Counted from the stretch's first letter, positions 45,941-56,481 are shown. The stretch: DNA of 64,000 nt from Pseudomonas sp. MWU13-2100 (GCF_023242365.1 NZ_JALLIX010000002.1:124001-188000); one strand, 5' to 3'. The notes: a model not told the origin generated them from the sequence alone. Numbers and translations are program-made.

Positions 45941-47269
45941 CTATTGCTCGGTCAGCGCGGAACCCGCGCGGTCCAGCAGCGGTTTGAACAGATAATTGAG
46001 CAGTGAGCGCTCGCCCGTACGCACGAACATCTCGGCGGGCATGCCCGGCTTGATCACCAGCCCGCGGAGTTTTTCCAGGGCCATGTCGCTCACTGAAGTG
46101 CGCAGCACGTAATACGGCGCGCCGGTCTTTTCATCGAGCAACTGATCGGCCGAGATCAGGCTGACTTCGCCGGCTACCCGTGGGGTGCGACTCTGGTTGA
46201 AGGCGGTGAACAGGATGTCCACGGGCAGATGGCTGCCGACCTTATCCACCAGGTTGACCGGCAGATGCCCCTCGACTTCCAGGCGCTCGCCCTGGGGCAC
46301 GATCTCCAGCAGGTTTTCCCCGGCGCGGATCACCGCACCTTCGGTGTGCACGCTGAGATTGACCGCGATGCCCTCGGCCGGCGCGATGATCTCGCTGTGC
46401 TGCAAATCGAAACCCGCCGAGCGCAACTGCTGCTCCAGGGTCAGGCTCTTGAGCTGGGCCTCGGCCAACTGGCCGCGCACTTCCTTCTGATACTCCTCGG
46501 CGTGCTGGGAGAGCTTGAGACGCGACTCGACAATGCCCTGCTCGACCCGCCCGCATTCGCCGCTGTTCTGCGCCAGGTCCTGTTGCACCTGGGACAGCTG
46601 GCGCTGGTAGTCCAGCAGGCGGTTGCGCGGGATATAGCCGTTGTCGGCCAGGGGTTTGAGGTTGTCCAGCTGGCTGCGCAGGGAATCGGCGCGGGCGAGC
46701 ATGTCGTTGCGCGCCCGGCGCATACCGGCCAGTTGCGAGCCGGCGCCGTCGATACTGGCGCGAATGCCGGCCTGCTCGCGGGAAAAGGCTTCGCGACGGC
46801 TGCTGAACAGTTGTCGCTGACCTTCGAGGACCAGCGCCAGGCGCGGGTCGGCATCCGTGCTCAACTCCGGCGGAAACACCACCCGGGGCAGATTGTCGCG
46901 CTCGCTCTGCCAACGCGCCTGGCTGGCCCAGGCCATGCGGTACTGTGCCTGCAGGGATTGCACATCGGCCGACAGCTGGGTCTGGTCGAGGCGAAACAGC
47001 GGCTGGCCCTGATGCACCACTTGCCCTTCACGCACCAGGATCCGGTTGACCACACCGCCGCCGAGGGATTGCACGGCCTTGCGCTTGCCGGACACCACTA
47101 CCGTGCCCTGCACGGCAATGCCCTGGTCCAGTGGCGCCAGGGCCGCCCAGAGAAAGAAGCCGCCGGCCCCCAGGAGTGCCAACAGCCAGCCCATGCGGGC
47201 AAAGAACCGGGCATCGTGCTCGCGGTATTCAAAAGGGGTACTGATCTGCATCGTGCTGTCCTTGCTCAT
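45941..47269 (-). CDS. aprE: Type I secretion membrane fusion protein AprE
   Basis: A 442-residue HlyD-family adaptor. One transmembrane helix ([19 protein letters not shown], about 28-46) is followed by a lipoyl-like half ([18 protein letters not shown]), a long periplasmic coiled coil and the second half ([18 protein letters not shown]), ending with a beta domain containing [16 protein letters not shown]. It couples AprD to AprF. The ATG overlaps the aprD stop (ATGA). Confidence 0.95.
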   Translation of the reverse strand: MSKDSTMQISTPFEYREHDARFFARMGWLLALLGAGGFFLWAALAPLDQGIAVQGTVVVSGKRKAVQSLGGGVVNRILVREGQVVHQGQPLFRLDQTQLSADVQSLQAQYRMAWASQARWQSERDNLPRVVFPPELSTDADPRLALVLEGQRQLFSSRREAFSREQAGIRASIDGAGSQLAGMRRARNDMLARADSLRSQLDNLKPLADNGYIPRNRLLDYQRQLSQVQQDLAQNSGECGRVEQGIVESRLKLSQHAEEYQKEVRGQLAEAQLKSLTLEQQLRSAGFDLQHSEIIAPAEGIAVNLSVHTEGAVIRAGENLLEIVPQGERLEVEGHLPVNLVDKVGSHLPVDILFTAFNQSRTPRVAGEVSLISADQLLDEKTGAPYYVLRTSVSDMALEKLRGLVIKPGMPAEMFVRTGERSLLNYLFKPLLDRAGSALTEQ

Positions 47270-49047
47270 GCGCCGCTGCTGCGCGTCGGCGCGGGATACT
47301 GTCGACTCAGGCTGACGCCGGCCGGAGTGGCGGCCTCGCGGGCCGGTTGCGCTGCCGGTTGGGCGCCGGCCGATAGCGCCTTGAGCACATCGGCGCTGCT
47401 GCCGAAAGCTTGCAGACGGCCTTCGTTGAGCACCAGCAACTTGTCCGCCTGGGTCAGGGAGGTGGAACGGTGGGTCACCAGGACCACCGTGCTGCCCCGG
47501 GCCTTGAGCAAGGCAATTGCCTGGGTCAAGGCGGTTTCCCCGACCACATCGAGGTTGGAATTGGGTTCATCCAGCACCACCAGGCGCGGGCCGCCATAGA
47601 GTGCACGGGCCAGCGCCACGCGTTGCTTCTGCCCGCCGGACAAGCCGCTGCCGTCTTCCCCCAGCAACGTGTCGTAGCCCTGGGGCAGGCGCAGGATCAG
47701 TTCGTGCACACCGGCCTGGCGCGCCGCCTCGACCACTTTCGCTGAATCGACCTCGGCAAACCGCGCGATATTCTCGGCAACACTGCCGCTGAACAACTCG
47801 ATGTCCTGGGGCAAGTAGCCGATATGCGGGCCGAGATCATCGCGGTCCCAGCGATGCAGGTCGGCGCCATCCAGGCGCACGGTGCCGCCCAGAGTCGGCC
47901 AGACGCCTACCAGCACCCGGGCCAGGGTCGACTTGCCCGAGCCCGAGGCGCCGAGCACCCCCAGCACTTCGCCGGGGGCCAGGCTGAAACTCACTTGGTG
48001 CAGGGTCGCGCCACGCTTGCCCGGCGGTCCGGCGCTGACCTGTTCGAACGCCACCTGGCCCTGGGGCGCGGGCAGGCTCATCTGCCCTTGCGCCTCGGGA
48101 AACTCGCGCAACAAGCCATCCAGACGCTGATAGGCGAGCTTGGCCGTGCTCCACTGTTTCCACACGGCAATCATCTGGTCGATGGGGCTGAGCACCCTCC
48201 CCATCAGGATGGAGCCCGCAATCATCATCCCGGCGGTCATCTCCCCCTTGATCACCAACAGCGCCCCCAGGCCCAGCACCAGCGATTGCAGGCACAGGCG
48301 CAACATCTTGCTCAGGGAGGTAATCACCGCCCCGGTATCGCTGGCGCGGTTCTGCCGTGCCAGGAATTTCGAATGCACCTGGAACCAGCGCTTGCGCAAG
48401 GCCCCGAGCATGCCCATGGCCTGGATGATCTCGGCGTTGTGCAGATGACTGGTGGCCAGTTGATTCGAGCGCTGCGAATAACCACTGGCTTCGCTCAAGG
48501 GCTTTTTGGTCATGGATTCGTTGAGGCAGGCCAGGGCAATCAGCAGCAAGGCTCCGACACTGGCGAAGACCCCAAGCCAGGGGTTGAACAGGAAGATCAC
48601 CAGCAGGTAGATGGGAAACCACGGCGCGTCGAAAAAGGCGAACAGGGCCGGCCCGGTGAGAAACTGGCGAATCAGCGTCAGGTCGCCGAGGGACTGGCCG
48701 GCATGCCCTTCGCCGCACAACAGGTTGCGTTCGAAGGCCGCCTGATAGACCCGCAGGTTCAAGCGCCGCTCCAGGGCGCTGCCGATGCGGATCACGATAA
48801 AACTGCGGAGCACTTCCAGCAGCCCGATAAAGGCAAAGAACCCCACTACCATCAGGGTCAGCATCACCAGGGTGGTTTCGTTCTGCGAGGTCAATACCCG
48901 GTCATAGACCTGGAGCATGTAAATCGAAGGCACCAACATCAGCAGATTGATCAACGCGGTAAAACAACCGACGCTGAACAAGATACTTTTATAATCGCCG
49001 AGCACACGGATCAAAGGTGTCCCGGACATCATTTTCGGCGGGGTCAT
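47266..49047 (-). CDS. aprD: Type I secretion ABC transporter AprD
   Basis: A 593-residue fused membrane and ATPase protein. About six hydrophobic helices occupy the first 300 residues. The ATPase part has the Walker [17 protein letters not shown], the ABC signature [15 protein letters not shown] and the Walker [14 protein letters not shown]. No N-terminal C39 peptidase is present, as expected for an exporter recognising C-terminal signals. CAAGGAAGATAG precedes the ATG. It would export AprA and the lipase through AprEF. Confidence 0.95.
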   Translation of the reverse strand: MTPPKMMSGTPLIRVLGDYKSILFSVGCFTALINLLMLVPSIYMLQVYDRVLTSQNETTLVMLTLMVVGFFAFIGLLEVLRSFIVIRIGSALERRLNLRVYQAAFERNLLCGEGHAGQSLGDLTLIRQFLTGPALFAFFDAPWFPIYLLVIFLFNPWLGVFASVGALLLIALACLNESMTKKPLSEASGYSQRSNQLATSHLHNAEIIQAMGMLGALRKRWFQVHSKFLARQNRASDTGAVITSLSKMLRLCLQSLVLGLGALLVIKGEMTAGMMIAGSILMGRVLSPIDQMIAVWKQWSTAKLAYQRLDGLLREFPEAQGQMSLPAPQGQVAFEQVSAGPPGKRGATLHQVSFSLAPGEVLGVLGASGSGKSTLARVLVGVWPTLGGTVRLDGADLHRWDRDDLGPHIGYLPQDIELFSGSVAENIARFAEVDSAKVVEAARQAGVHELILRLPQGYDTLLGEDGSGLSGGQKQRVALARALYGGPRLVVLDEPNSNLDVVGETALTQAIALLKARGSTVVLVTHRSTSLTQADKLLVLNEGRLQAFGSSADVLKALSAGAQPAAQPAREAATPAGVSLSRQYPAPTRSSGA

Positions 49048-49230
49048 CTATCTTCCTTGAAGTTTACAGGCAGCCGGATACGCACCTTTATTCGATGGCC
49101 GACGAGCCGCTCGGGAATATAGGTAATTTCAACATGAGCCGCTCTTTCGCGCGCCATAAAGACTGAACGAGAAAACAACTAACAGACACGGGGCATCAAG
49201 TGCTCGCTTAATCGATTTGCCTCTGAATAC

Positions 49231-49626
49231 TCAGGGCGTATCGCGCATCAGTACCAGGACGGCTCCATTCTTCAAGCGCACTTCATAACGATCCGCCTTC
49301 TGCCGATTGAAATGCACGATGCCGGTTCCTTCGCCCCCATACAGCCACAGGCCATCGGGGGTCGGTTCCCAGTTGGCCGGACGCTCGCCCAGCCAGCCGG
49401 CGATGCACTCCAGGTCACCACTCAAGCGCGGCGACCGCAGCGCCAGATCAAGCTCGCAGACCTGGTTTTTTTCACCTTCGGGGTACATCCGCCACTGGCC
49501 GACAAGGGCCTCGGGGCTGGTCATGAGCAGGCTGCTCGCCATGGTGACTTCTCCAGAAAACGCCAGAAACGCAGCCATCAGCCACGTCGAATAGGTACTG
49601 CGGACAAAGGTCTTGATCATGGACAT
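49231..49626 (-). CDS. inh: Alkaline protease inhibitor Inh
   Basis: A 131-residue periplasmic protein with an N-terminal signal (STWLMAAFLAFSGEVTMAS) and a small lipocalin-like beta barrel: VGQWRMYPEGEKNQVCELDL, LECIAGWLGERP with the disulfide partner, and VHFNRQKADRYEV. Mature protein starts near SSLLMTSPEA; in the family the N-terminal strand enters the active site of the serralysin. It lies 51 bp after aprA with a hairpin between. The start may be the second ATG (MIKTF). Confidence 0.93.
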   Translation of the reverse strand: MSMIKTFVRSTYSTWLMAAFLAFSGEVTMASSLLMTSPEALVGQWRMYPEGEKNQVCELDLALRSPRLSGDLECIAGWLGERPANWEPTPDGLWLYGGEGTGIVHFNRQKADRYEVRLKNGAVLVLMRDTP

Positions 49627-49643
49627 GGACTACCAGGCCAGAA

Positions 49644-49663
49644 GGCAGCGCTGCAGCGCTGCC
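49644..49663 (-). terminator. Hairpin between aprA and inh
   Basis: GGCAGCGC-TGCA-GCGCTGCC, a perfect 8-bp stem with a four-base loop, followed on the minus strand by TTCT. It is a candidate attenuator or mRNA-end stabiliser rather than a full terminator. Confidence 0.5.
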
Positions 49664-49677
49664 CTTACCGCATCAAC

Positions 49678-51126
49678 TCAAGCCACGATATCCGTGACCG
49701 CTGCCTGGCCCACGGTGGTCACCAGGAAATCGGCGACGCCGTGCCCGGAAAAGTCCACCGCCAGGGTACCCAGGTTGGTGCCCGAGGCATACGTCAGCAC
49801 CGCATCGCCGGCGTGACCGGTGAACGCATTGACGAAGCTCAGGCCCGCACCATGGGTGATCCCGGACAAATCGATCTTGTCCTGGCCACTGGTGAAATCC
49901 ATGATCCGATCGACCGCTTTCGGCGCCGAGTCGGAAACCGCGGCGAACACGAAGGTATCGTTGCCCGAACCGCCCCAGAGCTTGTCGGCACCGCCAGCCC
50001 CGTAGAGGATGTCGTTGCCGGCACCGCCGCGCAGTTCGTTGGCCGCGTCGTTGCCGATCAGCAGGTCATTGCCCGAACCGCCAATGGCATTCTCGATCGT
50101 CACGCCCTGGGCAATGGAGATATTACCCACCATGCCGCCAACGTCGGAGAACGAGCCGTCATGCAGGTTGATCTTCTGGTTCTGGGTGAACCCGGAGAAG
50201 TCCAGGGTATCGTTGCCGCCACCGTCCCAGACCGAGAACACCAGCTTGTCCGCAGACGAGGTGGCGCTCATGTAGTCACGCCCGGCATTGGAGTTGAAGC
50301 CGTAGGTGGTATCACCGGAGCGGGTGCTGTAGTTGGCGCCGTAGAGCTTCTGGATCGCCGCGATATCATCCATCAGCGGGCCCGAGGAGTAGGCCTCGAC
50401 CCCGCCTTTGCTGAAGTTCTGGCTGGTGTTGCTTTCGCTCCAGTAGCTCATGACGCTATAGCCACGGGTGTCCTGCCCATAGGTCGCGTCATTGTAGGTC
50501 GGGTTGCCTTCACCGGCGTTGTAGTCGCCGGGATGAGCCAGGCCAAGGGTGTGGCCGATCTCATGGGTCAGGGTCTGACGACCATAGTTGTTCAGGCCAG
50601 GCGTCTTGTTGACGTTGTAGCCGCTGCCGGTCAGGTACCAGGACTGGCCGTCGAAACCCGGCTCGGTGCCCGGCAGGAAGGCGAATGCGGCCGCGCCTTC
50701 CTGTCCGCCGCTGTAGTTACCGAAGGTCATATGACCGTCGCCACCCTTCGCCGCCTCGGTGAAGGTCACATTGGCCACGTCCGCCCAGGATTGCATGGAC
50801 AGAACGGCCTGCGACTTCTGCAACGCGCTGAACTGACTGAACCCGGTGACGCCCAGACCGCTGAAGTTCGAGGTCGGGGACGTCAGAAAGGTGTAGCTCA
50901 GATCAATCCTGCCGTCACCGTTCGAATCGTGCCAGGCGGCACCGTCACGCAGCAATTGCGTGGCAGCCTGATCGACGGAGTAGGAGGGTTTGCCATTGAC
51001 CGTGAGGTTGTCGCCACGGTCGTATTGATGGCTGAAGCTATCGATCTGGTTAAAGGCGGAACTGGTACCGTTGGCCGCCAGTGCCGCATCCGAAGAAACA
51101 ATAGCTTTGGTTTTGACTTTCGACAT
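49678..51126 (-). CDS. aprA: Alkaline metalloprotease AprA (serralysin)
   Basis: A 482-residue secreted zinc protease. The zinc site [11 protein letters not shown] has His188, Glu189, His192 and His198, and the Met-turn is SVMSYWS near 224-230. RTX calcium repeats follow ([32 protein letters not shown]) and the C-terminus ends TDIVA, the type I secretion signal. The activation propeptide is short, as in the family. ATG 51126 (MSKVKTKAI) follows AAGGAAGTGTGTTT; the start 17 codons upstream is less likely. GGA in the ribosome site could be a target of Rsm-type regulation, which controls aprA in this group; that is inference. Confidence 0.96.
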   Translation of the reverse strand: MSKVKTKAIVSSDAALAANGTSSAFNQIDSFSHQYDRGDNLTVNGKPSYSVDQAATQLLRDGAAWHDSNGDGRIDLSYTFLTSPTSNFSGLGVTGFSQFSALQKSQAVLSMQSWADVANVTFTEAAKGGDGHMTFGNYSGGQEGAAAFAFLPGTEPGFDGQSWYLTGSGYNVNKTPGLNNYGRQTLTHEIGHTLGLAHPGDYNAGEGNPTYNDATYGQDTRGYSVMSYWSESNTSQNFSKGGVEAYSSGPLMDDIAAIQKLYGANYSTRSGDTTYGFNSNAGRDYMSATSSADKLVFSVWDGGGNDTLDFSGFTQNQKINLHDGSFSDVGGMVGNISIAQGVTIENAIGGSGNDLLIGNDAANELRGGAGNDILYGAGGADKLWGGSGNDTFVFAAVSDSAPKAVDRIMDFTSGQDKIDLSGITHGAGLSFVNAFTGHAGDAVLTYASGTNLGTLAVDFSGHGVADFLVTTVGQAAVTDIVA

Positions 51127-51706
51127 AAACACACTTCCTTGTTTGCAAGTGAAACAGTTTTTGTCAGATAGCGACAATCCCTTGGCGAGATCATCCTATC
51201 ACTCGCCCTTTTTGGAGGCAGCGAGAAACTGACACAATCTGAAATCAAACGTCCAGCGCTTTTTTTGATACCAAATCGCCTAAATACGGAAAACACCTAC
51301 AAACATTGACCAAAGTCGTGAAAGTTTTTTCTGACAGTAACAGCTGACTCCTGCAAGCAGACTTTCGGAAAACTTCAAGTCACAAGAATGCATATGGGAA
51401 GTGCATCAATAAATGACCAGTTAGTCATTTTATTACTTATAAATTCCCAGATCGACCGTTCGTTCTCAATACATCCGGGACAACTTCGCCTTTTAACGCC
51501 GGCACCGCCGCTGGAGTCCTCGGTGCCGCCGCCGGTACGGGCGATACCGATGGCAACCCGTTGCGCCGGGCGCTGGGCCCTCGCTTCCCACCCGCCCATT
51601 CCCCTATCGGGGTACTGTCGAGCCCGTGCACGGATCTTCTAGACTGGGACATGGCTGCCAGCATTCACTGAAGCACTGCATGATTGACCACGACTCCGGA
51701 AACCCC
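51127..51706. promoter_or_regulatory. aprA upstream region and AraC leader
   Basis: 580 bp with no convincing gene. The half next to aprA is AT-rich (51180-51460) and should carry the aprA promoter. A CGGCACCG/CGGTGCCG stem lies at 51500-51528. No operator was identified. Confidence 0.45.
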
Positions 51707-52558
51707 ATGTCCAGCACCATCAACCACTGGGTCGACCTGAACCAGGACCGGGACACCGGCATCGAAACCCTGCGCGCGCGTTTCCAGGGCCATAGCCATG
51801 CCTATGATGCCCACTGGCACGACAGCTATCTGGTGGGGGTTACCGAACAAGGCGTGCAGCAATTCAACTGCCGACGCACCCGCTACCAGAGCCTGGCGGG
51901 CAACGTCTTCCTGCTCGAACCCGGCGAGATCCATGACGGCGACGCGCCCACCGAAGGCGGCTTCACCTACCGCACGATCTATCTCGATCCGCACTGGCTG
52001 GAACGGGAACTGAGCGCACTGTTCGAAGAGGCTCCTGCGGGCAGCCAACTGAGCTTTGCCAACACCCTGGCCACCGACAGCCGCTTGGCCCAGGCGACCA
52101 GTGCCGCGTTCCAGGCCATTCACACCCAGGAATTGCGTATTGTCCGGCAAAGCGCCCTCGACCGCTTGTTCGACAGCCTCACCGACCATCTGCACTGGCG
52201 CGCCCGCTACCGTGAGGACCCGCGCCTGCCGCGGGTCGCGCAGGTCGCCCGCGAGTACCTGCACGCCCATCTGCAACACGACCTGAGCCTGGATGAGGTC
52301 GCCGCCGCCTGCGGTGTCGACCGCTTCCGCCTGACCCGCGCCTTCAAGGCCGCCTACGGCCTGCCACCCCACGCCTACCTGGTGCAATTGCGGGTGGCCA
52401 AGGCCCGGCAAATGCTGTCCCGGGGCGAAACGCCGGCGAACGTTGCCATGACCCTCGGCTTTGCCGATCAGAGCCACCTGGGCCGCTGGTTCGTGCGCGC
52501 CTACGGGCTGACACCCGCCGCCTACCGCAAGCGCTGCTCAAATCTTCCAGACGCCTGA
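51707..52558 (+). CDS. AraC-family transcriptional regulator
   Basis: About 283 residues. The N-terminal cupin-like domain (HSHAYDAHWHDSYLVGVTE, LEPGEIHDGDAP) is followed by two C-terminal helix-turn-helix motifs: DEVAAACGVDRFRLTRAF and GFADQSHLGRWFVRAYG, then the end TPAAYRK. ATG 51707 has CCGGA upstream; ATG 51680 and 51626 are also in frame. It lies 51 bp before a LysE-type exporter gene, and this pairing of an AraC regulator of the cupin type with LysE is common, so it probably controls the exporter. The inducer is unknown. Confidence 0.88.
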   Translation: MSSTINHWVDLNQDRDTGIETLRARFQGHSHAYDAHWHDSYLVGVTEQGVQQFNCRRTRYQSLAGNVFLLEPGEIHDGDAPTEGGFTYRTIYLDPHWLERELSALFEEAPAGSQLSFANTLATDSRLAQATSAAFQAIHTQELRIVRQSALDRLFDSLTDHLHWRARYREDPRLPRVAQVAREYLHAHLQHDLSLDEVAAACGVDRFRLTRAFKAAYGLPPHAYLVQLRVAKARQMLSRGETPANVAMTLGFADQSHLGRWFVRAYGLTPAAYRKRCSNLPDA

Positions 52559-52609
52559 GGCGGCACACCGGAAGATCGCTGTATCGATCTTTACCCGGAG
52601 CCCGCCGCC

Positions 52610-53221
52610 ATGTTGTCCAGTTTTTCCAGCCTCCTGCCCTTTATGCTGTTCGCCATCGTCGCCTCCGTCACCCCCGGGCCGAACAACATCCTGGTGCTGA
52701 GCAACAGTGCCCGCCACGGCCTCGCGGCGGCGCTGCCGATCATCCTCGGTGCCGGTGCCGGAGCGGCAGTGATCGTCCTGCTGGTGGGCAGCGGTGTCGG
52801 TGGATCCCTGGCACAGTTGCCCCAGGTGCGCACGGGCATGCAATGGCTCGGCATCGCCTGGCTGAGCTACCTGGCCTGGCAGATCTTCAGTGCCCCGGCC
52901 AGTGACATCAACCCGGACGCGGCCCCGGTCAAACGTCTCGGCCTGCTGGGCGCAGCCAGCCTGCAACTGATCAACCCGAAGGTCTGGATGATGGCCCTGG
53001 CGGTGGTCGGCGTGTTCGCCGGCAGCGGCGCCGAGCGCCAGGCTCATGTGCTGTCGCTGTCGCTGGTGTTCTTCCTGGTGTCGTTGCCGTGCATGAGCCT
53101 GTGGGCAATGCTGGGGGTCGGTTCCGCGCGGCTGTTTCGCTCGCCTCTGGCGATGAGGCGTTTCAATCGCTGCATGGCGCTGTTGTTGCTGGTTTCGACC
53201 TGGCTGAGCCTGCTGGTATAA
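52610..53221 (+). CDS. LysE-family amino-acid exporter
   Basis: A 203-residue membrane protein with five or six hydrophobic helices. The family motif TPGPNNILV lies in the first loop, and later INPKVWMMAL is the conserved N-P-K segment. Relatives export lysine, homoserine lactone or threonine-type amino acids. It follows the AraC regulator by 51 bp. Substrate not predictable. Confidence 0.9.
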   Translation: MLSSFSSLLPFMLFAIVASVTPGPNNILVLSNSARHGLAAALPIILGAGAGAAVIVLLVGSGVGGSLAQLPQVRTGMQWLGIAWLSYLAWQIFSAPASDINPDAAPVKRLGLLGAASLQLINPKVWMMALAVVGVFAGSGAERQAHVLSLSLVFFLVSLPCMSLWAMLGVGSARLFRSPLAMRRFNRCMALLLLVSTWLSLLV

Positions 53222-53358
53222 CGGGGCGGGAGTCGCCGCAGTGCAAAAGCCGGTCGCACTGGTGCGCTTTTGCCAGCAGCCGGCTGCGTAACGTGGCCGG
53301 ACGGTGCGTGAAGACACCGAACTCCACAATAAACGACCTGCCGCGAGACCTGCGTATC

Positions 53359-54300
53359 ATGAAAAGACTGTTCAACAGCTGTCTGTTCCTCTGCGGTACC
53401 GCCCTGCTGAGCACCAGCGTGCTCGCCTCCGAAGACGCTTCCTGCAAGACCGTGCGCATGGGCGTGGTCAACTGGACCGACGTGATCGCCACCAGTGGCA
53501 TGGCCGATGTGCTGCTCAACGGACTGGGCTATGAAAGCAAGCAGACCAGCGCCGTGCAGCAGATCATCTTTGCCGGGATCCGTGACAAGCGCCTGGATAT
53601 CTTTCTCGGCTACTGGAAACCGGCGATGGACAAGAACATTGCACCTTTCATCGCCGCCAATCAGGTCAAGGTCCTGGCCCAGCCCAGCCTGTCCGACGCC
53701 CAGGCCACCCTCGCCGTGCCGCAATACGTGGCTGACGCGGGGCTGAAGACCTTCGCCGATATCGCCAAGTTCAAGGACAAGCTCGGCGGCAAGATCTATG
53801 GCATCGAGCCCGGCAGTGGCGCCAATACCACCATCAAGACCATGATCGACACCGATCACTTCGGCCTCAAGGGCTTCAACCTGGTGGAGTCCGGGGAAGC
53901 CGGGATGCTCGCGGCGGTGCAGCGGGCGGTCAATCGCAAGGAGTTCGTGGTCTTCGTCGGCTGGACCCCGCACCCGATGAACATCAATATGAAGATCGCA
54001 TACCTGACCGGCAGCGAAGATGTCTACGGGCCCAACGAAGGCGCGGCTACCGTGTCCACCGTCACCGCCCCGGACTACGCCCAGCGCTGCCCGAACGTCA
54101 ACAAGCTGCTGGAGAACCTGACCTTCAGCGCCGCCCAGGAAAGCCAGTTGATGGTGCCGATCATGGAGCGCCAGACGCCCCAGGACGTGGCGAAGAAATG
54201 GCTGCGCGATCACCCGGAAGATCTGCAGAAGTGGTTGAGCGGCGTGACCAGTGTCGATGGCAAGGACGGTGTGGCGAGCGTGCAGGCCAGCTTGAAGTAA
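53359..54300 (+). CDS. Choline/carnitine-type ABC transporter binding protein
   Basis: A 313-residue periplasmic protein. The signal peptide ends VLASEDA. The OpuAC-type domain has VRMGVVNWTDVIATSGMADV, LGYWKPAMDKN and VVFVGWTPHPMNINM (aromatic residues for a quaternary amine). It is similar to ChoX/CbcX/CaiX proteins, which in other pseudomonads serve the shared CbcWV core. ATG 53359 begins the signal; earlier starts lie in the preceding gene's region. No permease genes are near. Whether choline, betaine or carnitine is bound cannot be decided. It lies upstream of an esterase gene. Confidence 0.85.
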   Translation: MKRLFNSCLFLCGTALLSTSVLASEDASCKTVRMGVVNWTDVIATSGMADVLLNGLGYESKQTSAVQQIIFAGIRDKRLDIFLGYWKPAMDKNIAPFIAANQVKVLAQPSLSDAQATLAVPQYVADAGLKTFADIAKFKDKLGGKIYGIEPGSGANTTIKTMIDTDHFGLKGFNLVESGEAGMLAAVQRAVNRKEFVVFVGWTPHPMNINMKIAYLTGSEDVYGPNEGAATVSTVTAPDYAQRCPNVNKLLENLTFSAAQESQLMVPIMERQTPQDVAKKWLRDHPEDLQKWLSGVTSVDGKDGVASVQASLK

Positions 54301-54332
54301 CGCCAATTGTAGGAGCGCAACGGCGGTGTTTG

Positions 54333-54360
54333 TGTGGGAGCGGTGCTTGCCCGCGAAGTG
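54333..54360 (+). repeat. Solitary REP half-element
   Basis: TGTGGGAGCGGTGCTTGCCC with the CGCGAAG continuation but no inverted partner nearby. Confidence 0.65.
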
Positions 54361-54418
54361 GCCCTCAAGACCGCCGCCACGGGCTCTCCCGCCCCCTGGT
54401 ACAGGACTGAGACTGCGC

Positions 54419-55348
54419 ATGACCGACTACCCGCTTTCCCCCGAACTCAGCGCCTTTGTCGCCAAGACCCTTGATTTCAACTACCCGGACAGCACGATCA
54501 ATGGCCTGCGCAACGGCTACAGCGAGATGTGTCGGGCATTTACTCCGGCGCGTCCGGCGAACATCAGCGTCAACGAACAACTGATCGGCCAGGTGCCCGT
54601 GCGTCAATACCGCCCGACTTCAGCAACACCGGCCGATGGCTGGCCCTGCGTGGTCTACCTGCACGGTGGTGGCTGGGTGGTCGGCGACCTCGACTCCCAC
54701 GATTTCATCACCGCTGAACTGGCCTCCCTGCTCAATGCCGTGGTCATCGCCGTCGACTATCGACTGGCACCGGAACACCCCTTTCCCGCCGCCTTCGATG
54801 ATTGCCTGGCGGTGTGGCGCGGCTTGCAGGCCAGTGCCGCAACCTGGCAACTGGACCCGCAACGCATGGCGGTTGCCGGCGACAGCGCCGGCGGCAATCT
54901 GGCCGCCGCCGTATGCCTGGCGCTGCGCGATGCCGGGCAAGCGCAGCCGCGGCTGCAGGCCCTGATCTACCCGGGACTGGGTGGCGACGACCGGCTGCCC
55001 TCGCGCACCGAATGCGCCGACGCCCCACTGCTCAGCACCAGCGATGTGCACTGCTATCACGCGTTGTACCTGCCGGGTCCGGACAAGCCCTCGGCCTATG
55101 CGATGCCGTTGCAGGCCACTGATCTGCGAGGGTTGGCCCCGGCGTTTATCGCCGTGGCGCAATTCGACCCCTTGCGCGATGACGGCGTGCAGTACAGCGA
55201 GCGCCTGCAAGCGGCCGGCGTCGGCGTGGACTTCCATCCCGGTCACGGCCTGGTGCATGGTTGCCTGCGGGCCCGGGGCATCGCACCGGAAGTCGATCGG
55301 CTCTACGAAAAACTCCTCGCCGCCCTGCGCCGGTCCCTGGACCTGTAG
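54419..55348 (+). CDS. HSL-family alpha/beta hydrolase (esterase)
   Basis: A 309-residue esterase of the hormone-sensitive-lipase type. YLHGGGWVVGD carries the HGGG oxyanion motif, VAGDSAGGNLAAA the nucleophilic Ser, FDPLRDDG the Asp and HGLVHGCL the His. No signal peptide. ATG 54419 is preceded by CAGGACTGAGACTGC. In P. aeruginosa a lipolytic enzyme gene lies close to the caiX binding protein; here it is next to a binding protein of that type, so hydrolysis of a short-chain acyl-choline or acyl-carnitine ester is a possible role. This is inference. Confidence 0.88.
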   Translation: MTDYPLSPELSAFVAKTLDFNYPDSTINGLRNGYSEMCRAFTPARPANISVNEQLIGQVPVRQYRPTSATPADGWPCVVYLHGGGWVVGDLDSHDFITAELASLLNAVVIAVDYRLAPEHPFPAAFDDCLAVWRGLQASAATWQLDPQRMAVAGDSAGGNLAAAVCLALRDAGQAQPRLQALIYPGLGGDDRLPSRTECADAPLLSTSDVHCYHALYLPGPDKPSAYAMPLQATDLRGLAPAFIAVAQFDPLRDDGVQYSERLQAAGVGVDFHPGHGLVHGCLRARGIAPEVDRLYEKLLAALRRSLDL

Positions 55349-55387
55349 CAAAAGTTACTTGACGACCGACCTTGCCTTGAGTTCTTC

Positions 55388-55401
55388 TGAAACCGGTTTC
55401 A
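55388..55401. promoter_or_regulatory. PtxS operator upstream of ptxS
   Basis: A perfect 14-bp palindrome TGAAACCGGTTTCA, equal to the PtxS recognition sequence described in Pseudomonas. It lies 51 bp before the ptxS start, suggesting autoregulation. A partial half-site GGTTTCAGG lies just before the gene. Confidence 0.93.
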
Positions 55402-55452
55402 GTACCAGTACAGCAACCGCCTGCTGATAACTCCAAGAAAAGGTTTCAGGCC

Positions 55453-56481
55453 GTGAACAGTTTTTCCGCTGCCCAACGCAGCCGCGTGACCATGCTCGAT
55501 GTCGCTGAACGCGCCGGGGTCTCCAAGGCCAGTGTGTCGCGTTTTATCGGCGATGACCGCGCCCTGCTCTCCGAAGCCATCGCCCTGCGTATCGAGCAGG
55601 CGATCGGCGAACTGGGCTACCGCCCGAACCAGATGGCTCGCGGCCTGAAGCGCGGACGCACGCGTCTGATCGGCATGCTGGTGGCCGATATCCGCAACCC
55701 TTATTCGATTGCCGTGATGCATGGCGTGGAAACCGCCTGCCGTGCCCATGGCTACAGCCTGGTGGTGTGCAATACCGACCGCGACGATCAGCAGGAACGC
55801 CTGCATCTGGCGGCGCTGCGTTCGTACAACATCGAAGGCCTGATTCTCAATACCCTCGGTCATCACCTCGAAGAACTGCAGGAACTGCAGCGGGAAATGC
55901 CGGTGGTGCTGGTGGACCGCAAGGTCGAGCAGTTGGACAGCGACCTGGTCGGCCTCGACAACGGTACCGCCGTGCGCAGTGCCGTCGAGCACCTCGAAGA
56001 ACAAGGTTACCGCGACCTGATGCTGGTCAGCGAACCCCTCGACGGCACCAGTTCGCGACTGGAACGGATCGAGCATTTCAACCTCGAGATCGCCAGGCGT
56101 GGCGCTCTGAGCGGTAGCATCGGCCATACCGGCGAGTCATTGCAGCTTCAGTTGCAAGACTTCCTGGCCACACCAGGCGCCGGTCCCAAGGCGCTGTTCT
56201 GTGCCAACGGCATCGCCGCCCTGGCCTGCGTACAGGCCCTGCGTGACCTGGGCTGCAACCTTTTCAACGATATCGGCCTGATCGCCCTCGACGACCTGGA
56301 ATGGTTCCCGCTGGTCGGTAGCGGCATCACTGCCCTCGCCCAGCCCACGCAGCAGATCGGCGCCCATGCCTTCGACTGTCTGTTCAAGCGCCTGCGGGGC
56401 GACAAAGGCGCCGCCAGGGTCCTCGATTTTCCCGCGCAGCTGATCGTCCGCGGCTCCACCCAACGTACAAAATTGGCCTGA
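55453..56481 (+). CDS. ptxS: LacI-family repressor PtxS
   Basis: A 342-residue LacI-type regulator. The N-terminal helix-turn-helix is VTMLDVAERAGVSKASVSRF, with the hinge RPNQMARGLKRGRTRLIG, followed by a periplasmic-binding-protein-like effector domain (ADIRNPYSIAVMHGVETA; later ALDDLEWFPL). Downstream kguE-kguK-kguT-kguD and matching operators identify it as PtxS, which responds to 2-ketogluconate. It starts at GTG 55453, 13 codons before ATG 55492; the extension matches the known protein. It is followed by a second operator. Confidence 0.95.
   Translation: MNSFSAAQRSRVTMLDVAERAGVSKASVSRFIGDDRALLSEAIALRIEQAIGELGYRPNQMARGLKRGRTRLIGMLVADIRNPYSIAVMHGVETACRAHGYSLVVCNTDRDDQQERLHLAALRSYNIEGLILNTLGHHLEELQELQREMPVVLVDRKVEQLDSDLVGLDNGTAVRSAVEHLEEQGYRDLMLVSEPLDGTSSRLERIEHFNLEIARRGALSGSIGHTGESLQLQLQDFLATPGAGPKALFCANGIAALACVQALRDLGCNLFNDIGLIALDDLEWFPLVGSGITALAQPTQQIGAHAFDCLFKRLRGDKGAARVLDFPAQLIVRGSTQRTKLA

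Noticed and set aside
49312..51171. 619-codon open frame opposite aprA and inh
   Set aside because: Antisense shadow; aprA has its zinc motif, RTX repeats and ribosome site on the other strand.
51500..51528. Terminator before the AraC gene
   Set aside because: The CGGCACCG/CGGTGCCG stem has no U-tract on either strand and there is no gene ending next to it.
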